From: Acidobacteriaceae bacterium | GTDB taxonomy: Bacteria > Acidobacteriota > Terriglobia > Terriglobales > Acidobacteriaceae | DNA: 64,000 nucleotides | Assembly: GCA_030041305.1 (NCBI GenBank) | Contig: JASHOC010000165.1 | Span: 1-64,000 of the forward strand | Reading direction: 5' to 3' | Shown here: positions 26,688-34,957 of the stretch, in pieces | Numbering within the stretch: position 1 is the first letter of the stretch | How the letters are laid out: every line of letters starts with the position of its first letter | Made by a program: the position numbers and the translations under genes | The notes under the pieces: generated by a model | What the model saw: only the letters and a program-made list of their open reading frames with translations | The model's database searches: none | What the model was told of the DNA's origin: nothing

Positions 26688-27668
26688 ATGAGGCGCATGG
26701 GTTGGATGGCGGTGATGATGGGCTTGCTGTGCGCGGGCGCGGCCCCGGGTGCAGGTGGGCCGGCGAACCCGGGCAAGCCGATCCGGGTGATGATCCTGGA
26801 TGGCGAGAGCGGCGGCCCGTACCACAACTGGCGTCTCACCACGCAGGTGCTGAAGAAAGAACTCGAAGACACAGGTCTCTTCGAAGTGACCGTGGTGACC
26901 GCGCCGCCCTCGGATGGGGACTTCAGCCAGTTCAAGCCGGAGTTCGACCGCTATCAGGCGATCGTGATGAATTACGACGGGCCGGACTGGCCCCAGGATC
27001 TGCGCACGGAGTTCGAGCAGTACGTGAGCGGCGGCGGAGGGCTGGTGATCGTGCATGCGGCCGACAACGCGTTCCCGAACTGGCCGGCCTATAACGAAAT
27101 GATCGGGGTGGGCGGCTGGCGCAATCGCGACGAGCATGCGGGACCGCACTGGTACTGGCAGGACGGCAAGATGGTTGCGGATACCTCGCCCGGCCGGGCC
27201 GGCGAGCACGGCTTGCGGCTGCCCTTCGAGTTGACCACGCGCGATCCCGATCATCCCATCATGCGCGGCCTGCCGCCGGAGTGGCTGCACGTGAACGACG
27301 AACTGTATGCGAATCTGCGCGGGCCGGGCAAAAACATGACCGTCCTGGCCACGGCGCACTCGGACCCCAACAACCGGGGCACGGGGCGCGACGAGCCGAT
27401 CCTGATGGCGCTGCGGTATGGCAAGGGGCGGATTTTTCACACCGCCATGGGCCACGACGTGTTTGCGTTGAGCGGGGTGGGGTTTATGACCACCTATCAG
27501 CGCGGCACGGAATGGGCGGCGACGGGCCGCGTAACGCAGAAGGTTCCGGCCACGTTTCCGACGGCGAACACGGTGAGCTATCGCGTGGATCTTGCAGAGA
27601 TGGATCCGGATTATTTGCACGGAGCGTCGCAGATTGTGCGTGAGGGGAAGGGGACAGGTTTCAGGTAA
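26688..27668 (+). CDS. ThuA-like domain protein, secreted
   Basis: 326 aa with a short signal peptide (MGWMAVMMGLLCAGAAPGAG). The ThuA-like glutamine-amidotransferase fold is visible: IRVMILDGESGGPYHNWRLTTQVLKKELE, then FDRYQAIVMNYDGPDWP, GGGLVIVHAADNAFPNW, DPDHPIMRGLPPEWLHVNDELY and YGKGRIFHTAMGHD. ThuA-family proteins occur near sugar catabolism genes and their reaction is not well established. The ATG at 26688 follows GAGG by seven bases. No sugar genes are adjacent. Confidence 0.85.
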   Translation: MRRMGWMAVMMGLLCAGAAPGAGGPANPGKPIRVMILDGESGGPYHNWRLTTQVLKKELEDTGLFEVTVVTAPPSDGDFSQFKPEFDRYQAIVMNYDGPDWPQDLRTEFEQYVSGGGGLVIVHAADNAFPNWPAYNEMIGVGGWRNRDEHAGPHWYWQDGKMVADTSPGRAGEHGLRLPFELTTRDPDHPIMRGLPPEWLHVNDELYANLRGPGKNMTVLATAHSDPNNRGTGRDEPILMALRYGKGRIFHTAMGHDVFALSGVGFMTTYQRGTEWAATGRVTQKVPATFPTANTVSYRVDLAEMDPDYLHGASQIVREGKGTGFR

Positions 27669-27696
27669 TCAGGGTTCAGAGACGAAAATTCCGGGG

Positions 27697-27739
27697 CAAA
27701 AAAATGGGCGGCAGAGCTTGTCGCCCGTGCCGCCGCCCG
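27697..27739 (-). terminator. Rho-independent terminator downstream of flagellin
   Basis: On the minus strand GGGCGGC pairs with GCCGCCC and is followed by ATTTTTTTG. It lies about 130 bases past the flagellin stop. Read on the plus strand, the same hairpin follows the ThuA gene by about 30 bases but there lacks a T-tail. Confidence 0.7.
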
Positions 27740-27837
27740 TCCCTGGGTTGTCTTGAAGGTGTTGCAGTCTTGCGAAAACTTTTGCCGATCCCCAATGCGG
27801 AGGGATTCCCGCCGCCCGAACTCCTGGCCTCCAGTTA

Positions 27838-27869
27838 CCAACCACTGATCACTGACCACTGACCACTGT
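27838..27869. repeat. CACTGATCACTGACCACTG degenerate tandem words
   Basis: A run of 7-8-base words (ACTGATC, ACTGACC, ACTGACC, ACTGTTT) immediately after the flagellin stop. Similar CAG/GTCAG runs occur at 864-925, 22640-22826 and 36150-36196, always next to stop codons. Confidence 0.5.
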
Positions 27870-29150
27870 TTACTGCAGCAGCTTGGTCACTTCCTGTTGC
27901 ACGCTGTTAGCCTGCGCCAGGGCCGCGATGCCGGTCTGGCTGAGGATTTCATACTTCGACATATTCGTGGTGGCCGCGGCATAGTCCGTGGCCTGCACGG
28001 CGTTCTGGGCCGAAAGGATGTTCTCCTGCTGGGTGCTCATGACGTTACTGATCGAGTTCAGGGTGTTGATCTGCGCGCCGATGTAGCCGTCCTGCGCGGA
28101 CACGTCGCTGATGGCCTGGTTCAGCAGGCCCAGCGCGGTCTCGGCGTCCGTGGTGCTCAGCAGGTCGGTGTCGCTGAGGTTGACGGAAGTGTCGCCGCCG
28201 CTGGCAATCTCGTAGCTGATGGTCTTGGTCGCGGCGGTGTTGGCGTTCAGGGTGGTCGTAGCGCCCGTCGGAGTATCCGCGAGAGCCGTGGTGCTCAGGC
28301 TGATCGTCACATTGGAGTTGGTGTTCGTGAGCTGAATTCCGGTGTCGTCGGCGGAAATCGAGTCGCTCGAATCGCCCACCGCTCCCGCCGTCGTGAAACT
28401 GGCTGTCACGCCGGGAATACCCATCGAGTTAATCTCTGTAATCAGCCCACCCACCGTGGTCGCCGACGTCGAATATGTGCTCTGCGTGCCGTTGGCCGTG
28501 GTGACGGTGAAGGTCAGTCCGCCCGTGACGGCGTCGTTTTCTGTCGCGGCCGTGGTCAAATCGCCGCCGGTGTCCTCTGAAAGATCGACGAATTCCCCCG
28601 CGCTGCTTTGCACCACAGAGCCACCGGCATCGCCCAAGCTGGCAGAGCTCAACTGGGCGAAGAACAAGCTGTCGATCGACGAGCCCGTTGCCGACGAATC
28701 GCCCGTATAGATCGATACGCCTGACTGCGAGCCGGTGAACACCTGGTTCTGGTTATACGTGGTTGTCGATCCAATGTTGTTGATCTCGGAAAGAATCGAC
28801 TGGTACTCCTGGTTGGCCGCCGACTCCTGCGAGCTGTCCAGCGTGCCGTTCGAAGCTTCCGTGGCCAGCGTGACGGCGCGATTGAGCAGGCTGGTCACTT
28901 GCGACAGCGCGCCGTCGGCCACCTGCAACAAACCCACGCCTTCGGTCGCGTTGGTTTCGGACTGCGTGAGGGCTGCTGAGTTGGCCCCCAGGCCATTCAC
29001 GAGTGAGAGGCCCGCGGGATCGTCCGCGCCCGAGTTGATTTGCGAACCCGACGACAACTGCTGCAGAACCGTCTGCAGGCTGTTGTTCGTATTGTTCAGA
29101 TTGTTCTCTGCGTAGATCGCCGAGAGGTTGTTCAAAACACCGAGGGCCAT
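27870..29150 (-). CDS. fliC: Flagellin
   Basis: 426-aa filament subunit. The conserved N-terminal D0/D1 region (LNNLSAIYAENNLNNTNNSLQTVLQQLSSGSQINSGADDPAGLSL) and C-terminal D0/D1 (AQINTLNSISNVMSTQQENI, then ATTNMSKYEILSQTGIAALAQANSVQQEVTKLL) flank a variable Ser/Thr-rich middle. The start at 29150 has AAGGAG nine bases upstream; the 462-aa track ORF adds a non-flagellin leader. A good sigma-28 promoter lies ~110 bases upstream. No other flagellar gene is in the window, so the filament gene is unlinked from the basal-body genes here. Confidence 0.97.
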   Translation of the reverse strand: MALGVLNNLSAIYAENNLNNTNNSLQTVLQQLSSGSQINSGADDPAGLSLVNGLGANSAALTQSETNATEGVGLLQVADGALSQVTSLLNRAVTLATEASNGTLDSSQESAANQEYQSILSEINNIGSTTTYNQNQVFTGSQSGVSIYTGDSSATGSSIDSLFFAQLSSASLGDAGGSVVQSSAGEFVDLSEDTGGDLTTAATENDAVTGGLTFTVTTANGTQSTYSTSATTVGGLITEINSMGIPGVTASFTTAGAVGDSSDSISADDTGIQLTNTNSNVTISLSTTALADTPTGATTTLNANTAATKTISYEIASGGDTSVNLSDTDLLSTTDAETALGLLNQAISDVSAQDGYIGAQINTLNSISNVMSTQQENILSAQNAVQATDYAAATTNMSKYEILSQTGIAALAQANSVQQEVTKLLQ

Positions 29151-29258
29151 GGGACTGAACTCCTTCTTGGGATGGCTTGATGCGCGCCCATCGGCCGGCG
29201 CCTCTGCTTGTCTGCCGGCGTCGCTGTTTCCGGATGAGCCTTTTTGCATCCACCCCAT

Positions 29259-29285
29259 TCATCGGATGGGGCGGAAATAACTTTA
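29259..29285 (-). promoter_or_regulatory. Sigma-28 (FliA) type promoter for flagellin
   Basis: On the minus strand TAAAGTTA, 11 bases, TCCGATGA. This matches the FliA consensus TAAAGTTT-N11-GCCGATAA at all but three positions with the exact spacing. Transcription would start about 100 bases before the flagellin ATG. Confidence 0.85.
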
Positions 29286-29510
29286 GTCATAATTTTCCCG
29301 GCGTCCGCGGCCCGCCTTGTTGCGCTCCGAAACAGGGTTGTCGCGCTTCGCTTCACGGCCTGTCCCGATGCGCGCCAATCGCTGTCTCGATGCGCGGCGC
29401 CGGTTTGTCCCGATTCGCGTCAGGCTGGGCGTCTCGAGGGCGCACGGAACTACCCGGCGCTCCGTGCGAATGAGGTGGTCAACGCCAGGTCTTAAGAGGG
29501 AATGCCGCAC
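29286..29510. other. Non-coding stretch upstream of flagellin
   Basis: No gene seen. It contains three degenerate direct repeats of TGTCCCGATGCGCG (about 29360-29420), which create overlapping chance ORFs in several frames. Confidence 0.4.
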
Positions 29511-29548
29511 AAAAGAACGGCGGCAAGGAGCATGGCTCCCTGCCGCCG
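29511..29548 (-). terminator. Terminator of the sigma/anti-sigma/Spy-like operon
   Basis: CGGCGGCAGGGAGC pairs with GCTCCTTGCCGCCG around an ATG loop; on the minus strand it is followed by TTCTTTTG. It is about 105 bases beyond the last gene of the operon. Confidence 0.7.
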
Positions 29549-29652
29549 ACGGTCTGGACTACGACCTCATTTGCTCTCTGCCTGAGAATTTGCGCCAGCG
29601 CTGCTCTTGTCGAGGAAAGCCATTGCGCGGCTGAATTCCGGCAGGATTTCCG

Positions 29653-30303
29653 TTATTGGTTCACGCCGGGCGCGGGGGCCTGCGGATTGTTCACCGGAGG
29701 CGGAGGAGGAGGAGGATTTTCCGGCTGCACGCCCGGACCCCGCCTTTGCCTTTGCTCGCCTGGACGCCTCTCCATGCGGCCCTCCATGTGCTCGGCGCGG
29801 AAGCTCTGCACCTGCTTCCACTGATCCGGGGTCAGCTTCATACGGATGGCCAGAAGGAAACGCGCATTGGCTCGTTCCAAATCGGCCCGCGCCGCGACCA
29901 CTTTGTCGATCTGGGCGTCGATTGACCCCTCGTTGGGCTCGTCGGCGCTCATCAGCGGCTGCATGGCCAGCTCGGCTTTTTCCAGATTTGCCTGCAGGTC
30001 GATAAGCTTTTCACGATGATCGTAGAGAATGCTGTCCATCGCCTTCTGCTGATCCGGAGTAAGTTTCAGTTGCGCGGCGATGCGGGGATTGTCCCACCAC
30101 CGGGCCATTCTGCCCTCGGGCCCGAACGCGCGCTCGAACGGAGGCTGATGATGCATGATGACGGGGCCCGGTCCCATGGGGCCTGGTTGCTGCGCGATGA
30201 TGGCGGGTCCCATCGGACCCGGATCCTGCGCTCCCGCGAAGACGCCACCCGCCAAGGCTCCCGCCAATGCCAGTACAGCATGTCGTACAAATGTTTTTTT
30301 CAT
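29653..30303 (-). CDS. Spy/CpxP-like periplasmic LTxxQ protein
   Basis: 216 aa with a signal peptide (HAVLALAGALAGGVFAGAQ). It has two LTxxQ helices, AAQLKLTPDQQKAMDSIL and IRMKLTPDQWKQVQSF, which define the CpxP/Spy family of periplasmic chaperones and stress sensors. The helical core is bracketed by Pro/Gly/Met-rich segments (GPMGPAIIAQQPGPMGPG) and a poly-Pro tail (PPPPPPPV). It is the last gene of a three-gene operon behind an ECF sigma factor and a membrane protein, so it probably senses or buffers envelope stress for that sigma factor. Confidence 0.85.
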   Translation of the reverse strand: MKKTFVRHAVLALAGALAGGVFAGAQDPGPMGPAIIAQQPGPMGPGPVIMHHQPPFERAFGPEGRMARWWDNPRIAAQLKLTPDQQKAMDSILYDHREKLIDLQANLEKAELAMQPLMSADEPNEGSIDAQIDKVVAARADLERANARFLLAIRMKLTPDQWKQVQSFRAEHMEGRMERRPGEQRQRRGPGVQPENPPPPPPPVNNPQAPAPGVNQ

Positions 30304-30364
30304 TCCTGTTCCCCTTGATTCTTCGCGCCGGGCCGCAGTTTTTTCTCTGTTTCCGCGCCTGGCG

Positions 30365-30778
30365 CTACTGGTTTGTGTTCCCTTCCATTAACTGGGCCAA
30401 CGGCTCCATCGCACTAGGAACCTCTTGCGACACGTCCTGATCCACGGTGGCCATGAAATTCGCGTCCTCGATGCGGGCGCGCTGGGCAGCCGCCAACTGC
30501 CGCTGCCGGGCCGCCTGTATGGCCGCGATCTTGGCCAGTTCGCGGCGATGATGGCGGTCATAGAGGCCGCCGGCCAGACTGCCCGCCGCCAGAACGCAGC
30601 CCAATGCCCAGGCAGCGGCCAGCCGCCAATTTCCCCGCGGCGCCGCAACCGCAGCCGTGCGCGGCAGGCTGTACGCCGCCTCGCTCCAGGCATGAACGCT
30701 CAGCCGAAAATCTTCGAGAGCCTGGTCCAATTCCCGGTCTCCCGCTTCCCCGCTCAAATCCTTCCCGCCAGAATTCAT
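30365..30778 (-). CDS. Putative single-pass anti-sigma factor
   Basis: 137 aa. A cytoplasmic N-terminus (DRELDQALEDFRLSVHAWSEAAYS) is followed by one membrane helix (LAAAWALGCVLAAGSLAGGLY) and a basic, Gln/Ala-rich helical part. There is no zinc motif and no strong family match. Its ATG overlaps the stop of the upstream sigma factor (ATGA), the usual arrangement for a sigma/anti-sigma pair, which is the basis for the call. The track ORF (start 31018) extends it into the sigma gene and is not believed. Confidence 0.65.
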   Translation of the reverse strand: MNSGGKDLSGEAGDRELDQALEDFRLSVHAWSEAAYSLPRTAAVAAPRGNWRLAAAWALGCVLAAGSLAGGLYDRHHRRELAKIAAIQAARQRQLAAAQRARIEDANFMATVDQDVSQEVPSAMEPLAQLMEGNTNQ

Positions 30779-31353
30779 CGTTTGCCTCCCAGTTCCTCCC
30801 GCACTTTTCCGAGAGCGCGGGAAAGGTGCGCCTTGACCGTGCCTTCGCTTAAGCCAGTGGCCCGCGCGATGTCTGCTAACTCCTGCTCTTCGACAAAGCG
30901 CAGCAAAAACACGGTGCGCTGCCGCTCGCTGAGGCCGGCGACGATTTTCCAAACCTTGGCCACGCGCTCCCGCGCCAACAACTGCTGTTCCGCGGTGCGC
31001 TCGCCGCTGGGCAGCCATTCGCTGGCTTCGTCCAGGTCCACAGCGTTATTGCGCGTCTGCCGCCAGAACTGCATGCGGCGATTGCGCCAGTGGTCCTTTT
31101 CCAGGTTGATGGCGATGCGCATCAGCCAGGTCATGGGGCTCGAGTCGCCGCGAAAATGCGCCCAATTCCGATAGGCTTTCAGAAAACATTCCTGGGTGAG
31201 CGTCTCAGCCAGATCAAGATCGCGCGTCGAGGCGAGGAGAAAACGAAAAATCTGCGGACGGTGCGTTTCGACAACGCGCGCAAACTCTTGCGCAGCAAGT
31301 TCTTCCGCCGCTTCAACGCTCATGGCATCGATCGCTGTTCCGGCCGCCATCAC
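30775..31353 (-). CDS. RpoE-like ECF sigma factor
   Basis: 192 aa. Region 2: FRFLLASTRDLDLAETLTQECFLKAYRNWAHFRGDSSPMTWLMRIAINLEKDHWRNRR. Region 4: LSERQRTVFLLRFVEEQELADIARATGLSEGTVKAHLSRALGKVREEL, a clear helix-turn-helix. The start could also be the internal Met at 31323 (MSVEAAEEL). It is the first gene of an operon with the overlapping anti-sigma candidate and the Spy-like protein, a composition that suggests envelope stress control. No obvious self-type promoter was identified upstream. Confidence 0.93.
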   Translation of the reverse strand: MMAAGTAIDAMSVEAAEELAAQEFARVVETHRPQIFRFLLASTRDLDLAETLTQECFLKAYRNWAHFRGDSSPMTWLMRIAINLEKDHWRNRRMQFWRQTRNNAVDLDEASEWLPSGERTAEQQLLARERVAKVWKIVAGLSERQRTVFLLRFVEEQELADIARATGLSEGTVKAHLSRALGKVREELGGKR

Positions 31354-31565
31354 TTTGGTAGACGCTCATGTCCGGCGCGAGTTTACAGCCCCCCATTTTC
31401 ATTTCAACCCGGGATACTGACGATTGGATGCGCTCGCTTGGCAGCGCCTCGACGGCGGCTGACGGCGCGAAGGGTGCGCACGAACCGGGGTTTCAAGAAA
31501 GCATCGCTGCGCATGAGACAGGACTTTCCCCCGGGGCGGGCCGGGACGCGGCCCTGCGGCGCCCC

Positions 31566-31598
31566 GGTCTCCACGTGACCGGAACGGGCGTGGAGACC
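31566..31598. terminator. Perfect 10-bp stem hairpin after a membrane-protein gene
   Basis: GGTCTCCACG pairs with CGTGGAGACC around a 13-base loop. It lies just past the stop of the minus-strand gene at 31606. There is no T-run, so termination is only likely, not certain. Confidence 0.45.
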
Positions 31599-31605
31599 GC
31601 GATTT

Positions 31606-32085
31606 CTACGCTTGCGCCGCCTGCCCCATTTTCGCGGCGGCAGCCGGAGCCGGGGCTGCTTGCGGCTCCTGGTAAAGCGCGGCGCCTGCGATGGTCCCCA
31701 CAATCATTTCAACCAAAGCTCCGAGCGTGGTGTAGAGCGTAAGGCGCCGCCCAAACAGGCCCATAGCCCACATCATGCTGAGGTTGGGCAGGAGCGCGCT
31801 GGCGATCCACATGGCCACGGCGGCGCAGGTTGCCGTCTTTACCCCGGCGCCGAACCGCGGCCGGATCGCCGCGTAAACCCAGACCGCGACAATCCCGATC
31901 GCGATTCCCAAAAGGTTGAACCAGACCATTTGTCTGGTGGAGAAGCCGGGATGGCCGAGAGTTTTCATGGCCGCAGCCCAGCGCGGGGCCAGCCACATGC
32001 CATCCACCAGAAAACCCAGAATGTCCATCACGATCCCCGCCACGACGCCGCCGAGGATTACGCGGCCCATGTTCATCTTTGCCAT
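31606..32085 (-). CDS. Small membrane protein, unknown function
   Basis: 159 aa with four hydrophobic helices: VILGGVVAGIVMDILGFLV, FNLLGIAIGIVAVWVYAAI, TCAAVAMWIASALLPN and LGALVEMIVGTIAGAALY. The pattern of a glycine-rich first helix and a Trp-rich loop recalls small uncharacterised integral membrane proteins common in Acidobacteriota, and I cannot name a function. The start has AGGAGG close upstream. It is separate from the sigma operon, with the hairpin at 31566 in between, and is divergent from the next gene. Confidence 0.75.
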   Translation of the reverse strand: MAKMNMGRVILGGVVAGIVMDILGFLVDGMWLAPRWAAAMKTLGHPGFSTRQMVWFNLLGIAIGIVAVWVYAAIRPRFGAGVKTATCAAVAMWIASALLPNLSMMWAMGLFGRRLTLYTTLGALVEMIVGTIAGAALYQEPQAAPAPAAAAKMGQAAQA

Positions 32086-32262
32086 AACTCCTCCTTGGGG
32101 GACGGCGGGAGTATACGCAGGGAGGAATCCGCGCGCAAGGTAAAATTCCGCAAATGGACTTTTTTTGTGGAAATTCTCGCTGTCCGTGTATTCCCCGACC
32201 GCGCGTTTCCGTCCATCGATCCACGGGAGGGTGTTTCAGTCCAACCACAGGAGGGTGTCGCA

Positions 32263-33039
32263 ATGAAGTCAGGGAAAATTGTGCTCGGCATCGGGAGTCT
32301 GGTTCTTATGTTGGCGGCGGGGCCGGCGCTCTGGGCGCAGGCCGACGGCTGGCCCGCCATGGGCAGGGGTTTTAGGGCTGGCGGGGGGTTCGGTGGTTTC
32401 CGGATGGCTTCTTCGGTGACCGGCGCGCCGTATTCCGCGGTCCGCACTATCACACACGTGGAGAAGCTGGCGAACGGCACAACCATCACTCACCAGACCG
32501 TCATCCAGGAGGCTCGCGACTCAAATGGCAGAACTTACACCGAGACGCAGATGCAAAGCGCATCGGGGACGGCGCGTATTCTGTACCGCGTCTTCGACCC
32601 GGTGAATCGCGAGTCCATCAATTGGTCCTCCAGCGCCAAGACCGCGAGCGTTATGCATCTGCCCGACCCGAGCCAGACGGGGAGCCGGCCCAGGAGCGGG
32701 GCTTGGCGCGCTTCCGGAGCGCGTCGAAACGCCCAATTGAAGCCGACCGTGCAATCGCTGGGCTCCAAGACCATCGACGGCGTGGTGGCCGACGGCACGC
32801 TCACTACAATCGTTATTCCGGCAGGCCGGGACGGCAACGATCAGGCGATCACGGTCACGCATGAATCGTGGGTCGCCTCCGACCTGAAAGTCACGGTTCA
32901 GCGCATCGACACCGATCCGCGCTCCGGCACCACGACCACCGAGGTGACGAACATCAGTCGCGCCGAGCCGAGCGCAGCGCTTTTCCAGGCGCCGGCGGGT
33001 TACACGGTCCAGGACCGGTATCCAGGTCAGCGTCCCTGA
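32263..33039 (+). CDS. Secreted protein of an Acidobacteriota-type family, unknown function
   Basis: 258 aa with a signal peptide (IVLGIGSLVLMLAAGPALWAQ) and the motif series VEKLANGTTITHQTVIQEARDSNGRTYTE, then YRVFDPVNRESINWSS, LGSKTIDGVVADGTLTTIVIPAG, ITVTHESWVASDLKVTVQ and a closing ALFQAPAGYTVQD. I recognise this as a secreted family seen repeatedly in Acidobacteriota, without known activity. The ATG at 32263 has AGGAGG eight bases upstream. The leader carries a duplicated CCAC-GGAGGGTGT unit (32221 and ~32246), so two Shine-Dalgarno-like sites are present. Confidence 0.8.
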   Translation: MKSGKIVLGIGSLVLMLAAGPALWAQADGWPAMGRGFRAGGGFGGFRMASSVTGAPYSAVRTITHVEKLANGTTITHQTVIQEARDSNGRTYTETQMQSASGTARILYRVFDPVNRESINWSSSAKTASVMHLPDPSQTGSRPRSGAWRASGARRNAQLKPTVQSLGSKTIDGVVADGTLTTIVIPAGRDGNDQAITVTHESWVASDLKVTVQRIDTDPRSGTTTTEVTNISRAEPSAALFQAPAGYTVQDRYPGQRP

Positions 33040-33082
33040 GCCCGGCCCTGAAGTGCTCTGCGACGTCATGCGCGTGCTTGGT

Positions 33083-33943
33083 TTAGCGCGCGGGAAAGAG
33101 GAAGCGCAACATGGGCCGGACGCGGCGGGCCCAACTGGCTTCGTCGTGGGCGCCGCCGGCGACGCGCTCGAAGTGGAGGTCTTTGCCGGGCCTCCAGCCG
33201 CCCGCCTGGAGCCGGAGCGACAGTTCCTCGGCGTCCTCTGCGGTGCGCCCGCCCTCATTCGCGCCGACGTCGAGCCAGATGCGCGGCTTAGGCGCGATGC
33301 GGGGCGCGCACAGATCGACATAACGGAGAATGCTTTTGTTGTTCCACCAAACGCTGGGCGAGAGCACGGCCAGTTTGCCGAATTGCTCCGCATAGCGCAG
33401 GCCCAGATATAGAGTGACCAGCCCGCCGAGCGAAGAACCGCCCATTCCGGTCCCGTCGCGCTCGGGACGGACGCGATAGCGTCCTGCCACCCAGGGCATC
33501 AGTTCACGCGTTAAGAGGAGACCGTATTGCTCCGCCTCGCCGCCCATGCGGCCATCGTGCTGGTGCGTATACTCGGCCAGCCTCCGCTCGCCGGCGTGGT
33601 AGACGCCCACAATCAGCAGCGGCTCGGCTTCCCTGCATTGAATGGCGGCGTCGGCGTGTTCGCGCACCTGCCAGGTGACTCCGGGTTGGAACGAAGTCTG
33701 GAGATCGAAGGGGTTTTGCCCATCGTGGAGATAGAGCACCGGATAAAGGCGCGCGGGATGCTGGTCGTATCCGGGCGGCATGTAGACCGCAATATCGCGG
33801 GCGCCGGGCAAGTAACGGCTGGTGAAGCCGCGATGGAGAAGGACGCGAGGATGAATGGCCTCCGCGCCGGCCACAGGCAAGCCGCCGACGTCGTTCCACG
33901 ATGGTGTTTCCGGCGTCAAAGTGCGCCCCCATTTGCTGGACAC
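33083..33943 (-). CDS. Alpha/beta-hydrolase esterase (esterase D / enterochelin esterase-like)
   Basis: 286 aa. The N-terminal core RDIAVYMPPGYDQHPARLYPVLYLHDGQNPFD leads to the nucleophile elbow GMGGSSLGGLVTLYLGLRYAEQFGKLAVLSPSVWW (Ser in GSSLGG). The late AGGAHDEASWARRV segment provides the histidine, and WLDVGANEGGRT a candidate acid. This is the Fes/esterase D-like family. No signal peptide is seen. The start is a GTG at 33943 with weak ribosome-binding context. It stands alone and convergent with the secreted-protein gene. Confidence 0.88.
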   Translation of the reverse strand: MSSKWGRTLTPETPSWNDVGGLPVAGAEAIHPRVLLHRGFTSRYLPGARDIAVYMPPGYDQHPARLYPVLYLHDGQNPFDLQTSFQPGVTWQVREHADAAIQCREAEPLLIVGVYHAGERRLAEYTHQHDGRMGGEAEQYGLLLTRELMPWVAGRYRVRPERDGTGMGGSSLGGLVTLYLGLRYAEQFGKLAVLSPSVWWNNKSILRYVDLCAPRIAPKPRIWLDVGANEGGRTAEDAEELSLRLQAGGWRPGKDLHFERVAGGAHDEASWARRVRPMLRFLFPAR

Positions 33944-34155
33944 ACTTCATTCTGCCATGTGGACCAATCCGACCCTGCGTTTGATTGCCTGACATGGAGG
34001 TCGACATCCTGCGGCCATAGGGTTCCCTTGCCTGTTGCGCAGAGCGGTTCCAAGCCGAGAACGAACGTCGTCCGCCTGATGGAAGAGTCATGTATGAATT
34101 CGACCTGCTCGCGGCAGCCAGGCTATGCGAGTGGGGCCCTACCCCTCCTGTTCAG

Positions 34156-34584
34156 CTAACGGGCCATACCGTCGACGGCGAAGAGAGGGCCGGGCGATTT
34201 GCCCTCGGCAACGCCCTTGAGCCGGAACATCAGTTCGCCCCAGACGGTATTGCACGAGACAAAGTAGTCAGTTGGCGCCTCCCAGCCGCCATGCGTGAAG
34301 CGCAGAAGAGTTCCGGATATGGTCTCCGCGAGACGGAACGTGATCCGTGTTCCTGCCCATTCCTGGCCGGTCTCGCAGCGCCACTCAAACTCCAAGGGCG
34401 GGGTAGCGATCAGGCGCCGCAGCCGGTAGACCGTTGTCCGCAGGAAGAAGCCCAATTCCAAAGCGCCGTCTGCCTCCGTAACGTCCTCAGCCCACCAACT
34501 GCGCAAACCATCGGCGGTCGAAATCAGCGGATAGATTGTTTCCGGCTTGGCTCCAACTTGCAAAGAGTGCTGAATATCAGACAT
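34156..34584 (-). CDS. SRPBCC/AHSA1-like domain protein
   Basis: 142 aa. SLQVGAKPETIYPLISTADGLRSWWAEDVTE is the classic START-like opening, followed by beta strands (RLRRLIATPPLEFEWRC) and a late helix around CNTVWGELMFRLKGVAEG. These bind small hydrophobic ligands or partner proteins, and this one has no assigned ligand. The ATG at 34584 removes the 52-residue non-homologous track extension. Confidence 0.85.
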   Translation of the reverse strand: MSDIQHSLQVGAKPETIYPLISTADGLRSWWAEDVTEADGALELGFFLRTTVYRLRRLIATPPLEFEWRCETGQEWAGTRITFRLAETISGTLLRFTHGGWEAPTDYFVSCNTVWGELMFRLKGVAEGKSPGPLFAVDGMAR

Positions 34585-34957
34585 GGGTTGAGCCTTTCTC
34601 TTGGCGGCGACACATTCGCGCAGCTGGATGCGCATCGGCTCGCCAAGACCAACCGATCTGTGGGAATACGCTGACCGGTTCGAAACAGGCGGCAGCCAAG
34701 CAAAGTCGCGAGTGACGGCAAACCACGGAATCCGGCACATCCCCGGCGGGCGGCGTTGTTGCTTCCATTATGCTTCCTACTCCTCTTGAAATCGCGTCCC
34801 ATCGGCGCCGGCTGCTAGGAGAAAGGCGAGAGTGCGCATAGGAGCCCCGGCTTGCGCTCAGTGCGGTAAGCTGGACCGGACCAGCCAGAGGCGAGCGGAT
34901 GCTTCGCGTAGGCGAGACGGACGACTGCTGTGGGCGAATTCTCCAGTCTTTCGCGGG
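34585..34957. other. Divergent intergenic region
   Basis: About 370 bases between the SRPBCC gene (minus) and the GH105 gene (plus). No ORF or recognised element was found; it probably holds both promoters. Confidence 0.4.

Noticed and set aside
27697-27739. Terminator for the plus-strand ThuA gene
   Set aside because: The T-run is on the minus-strand side only; read on the plus strand the hairpin is preceded, not followed, by the A/T run.
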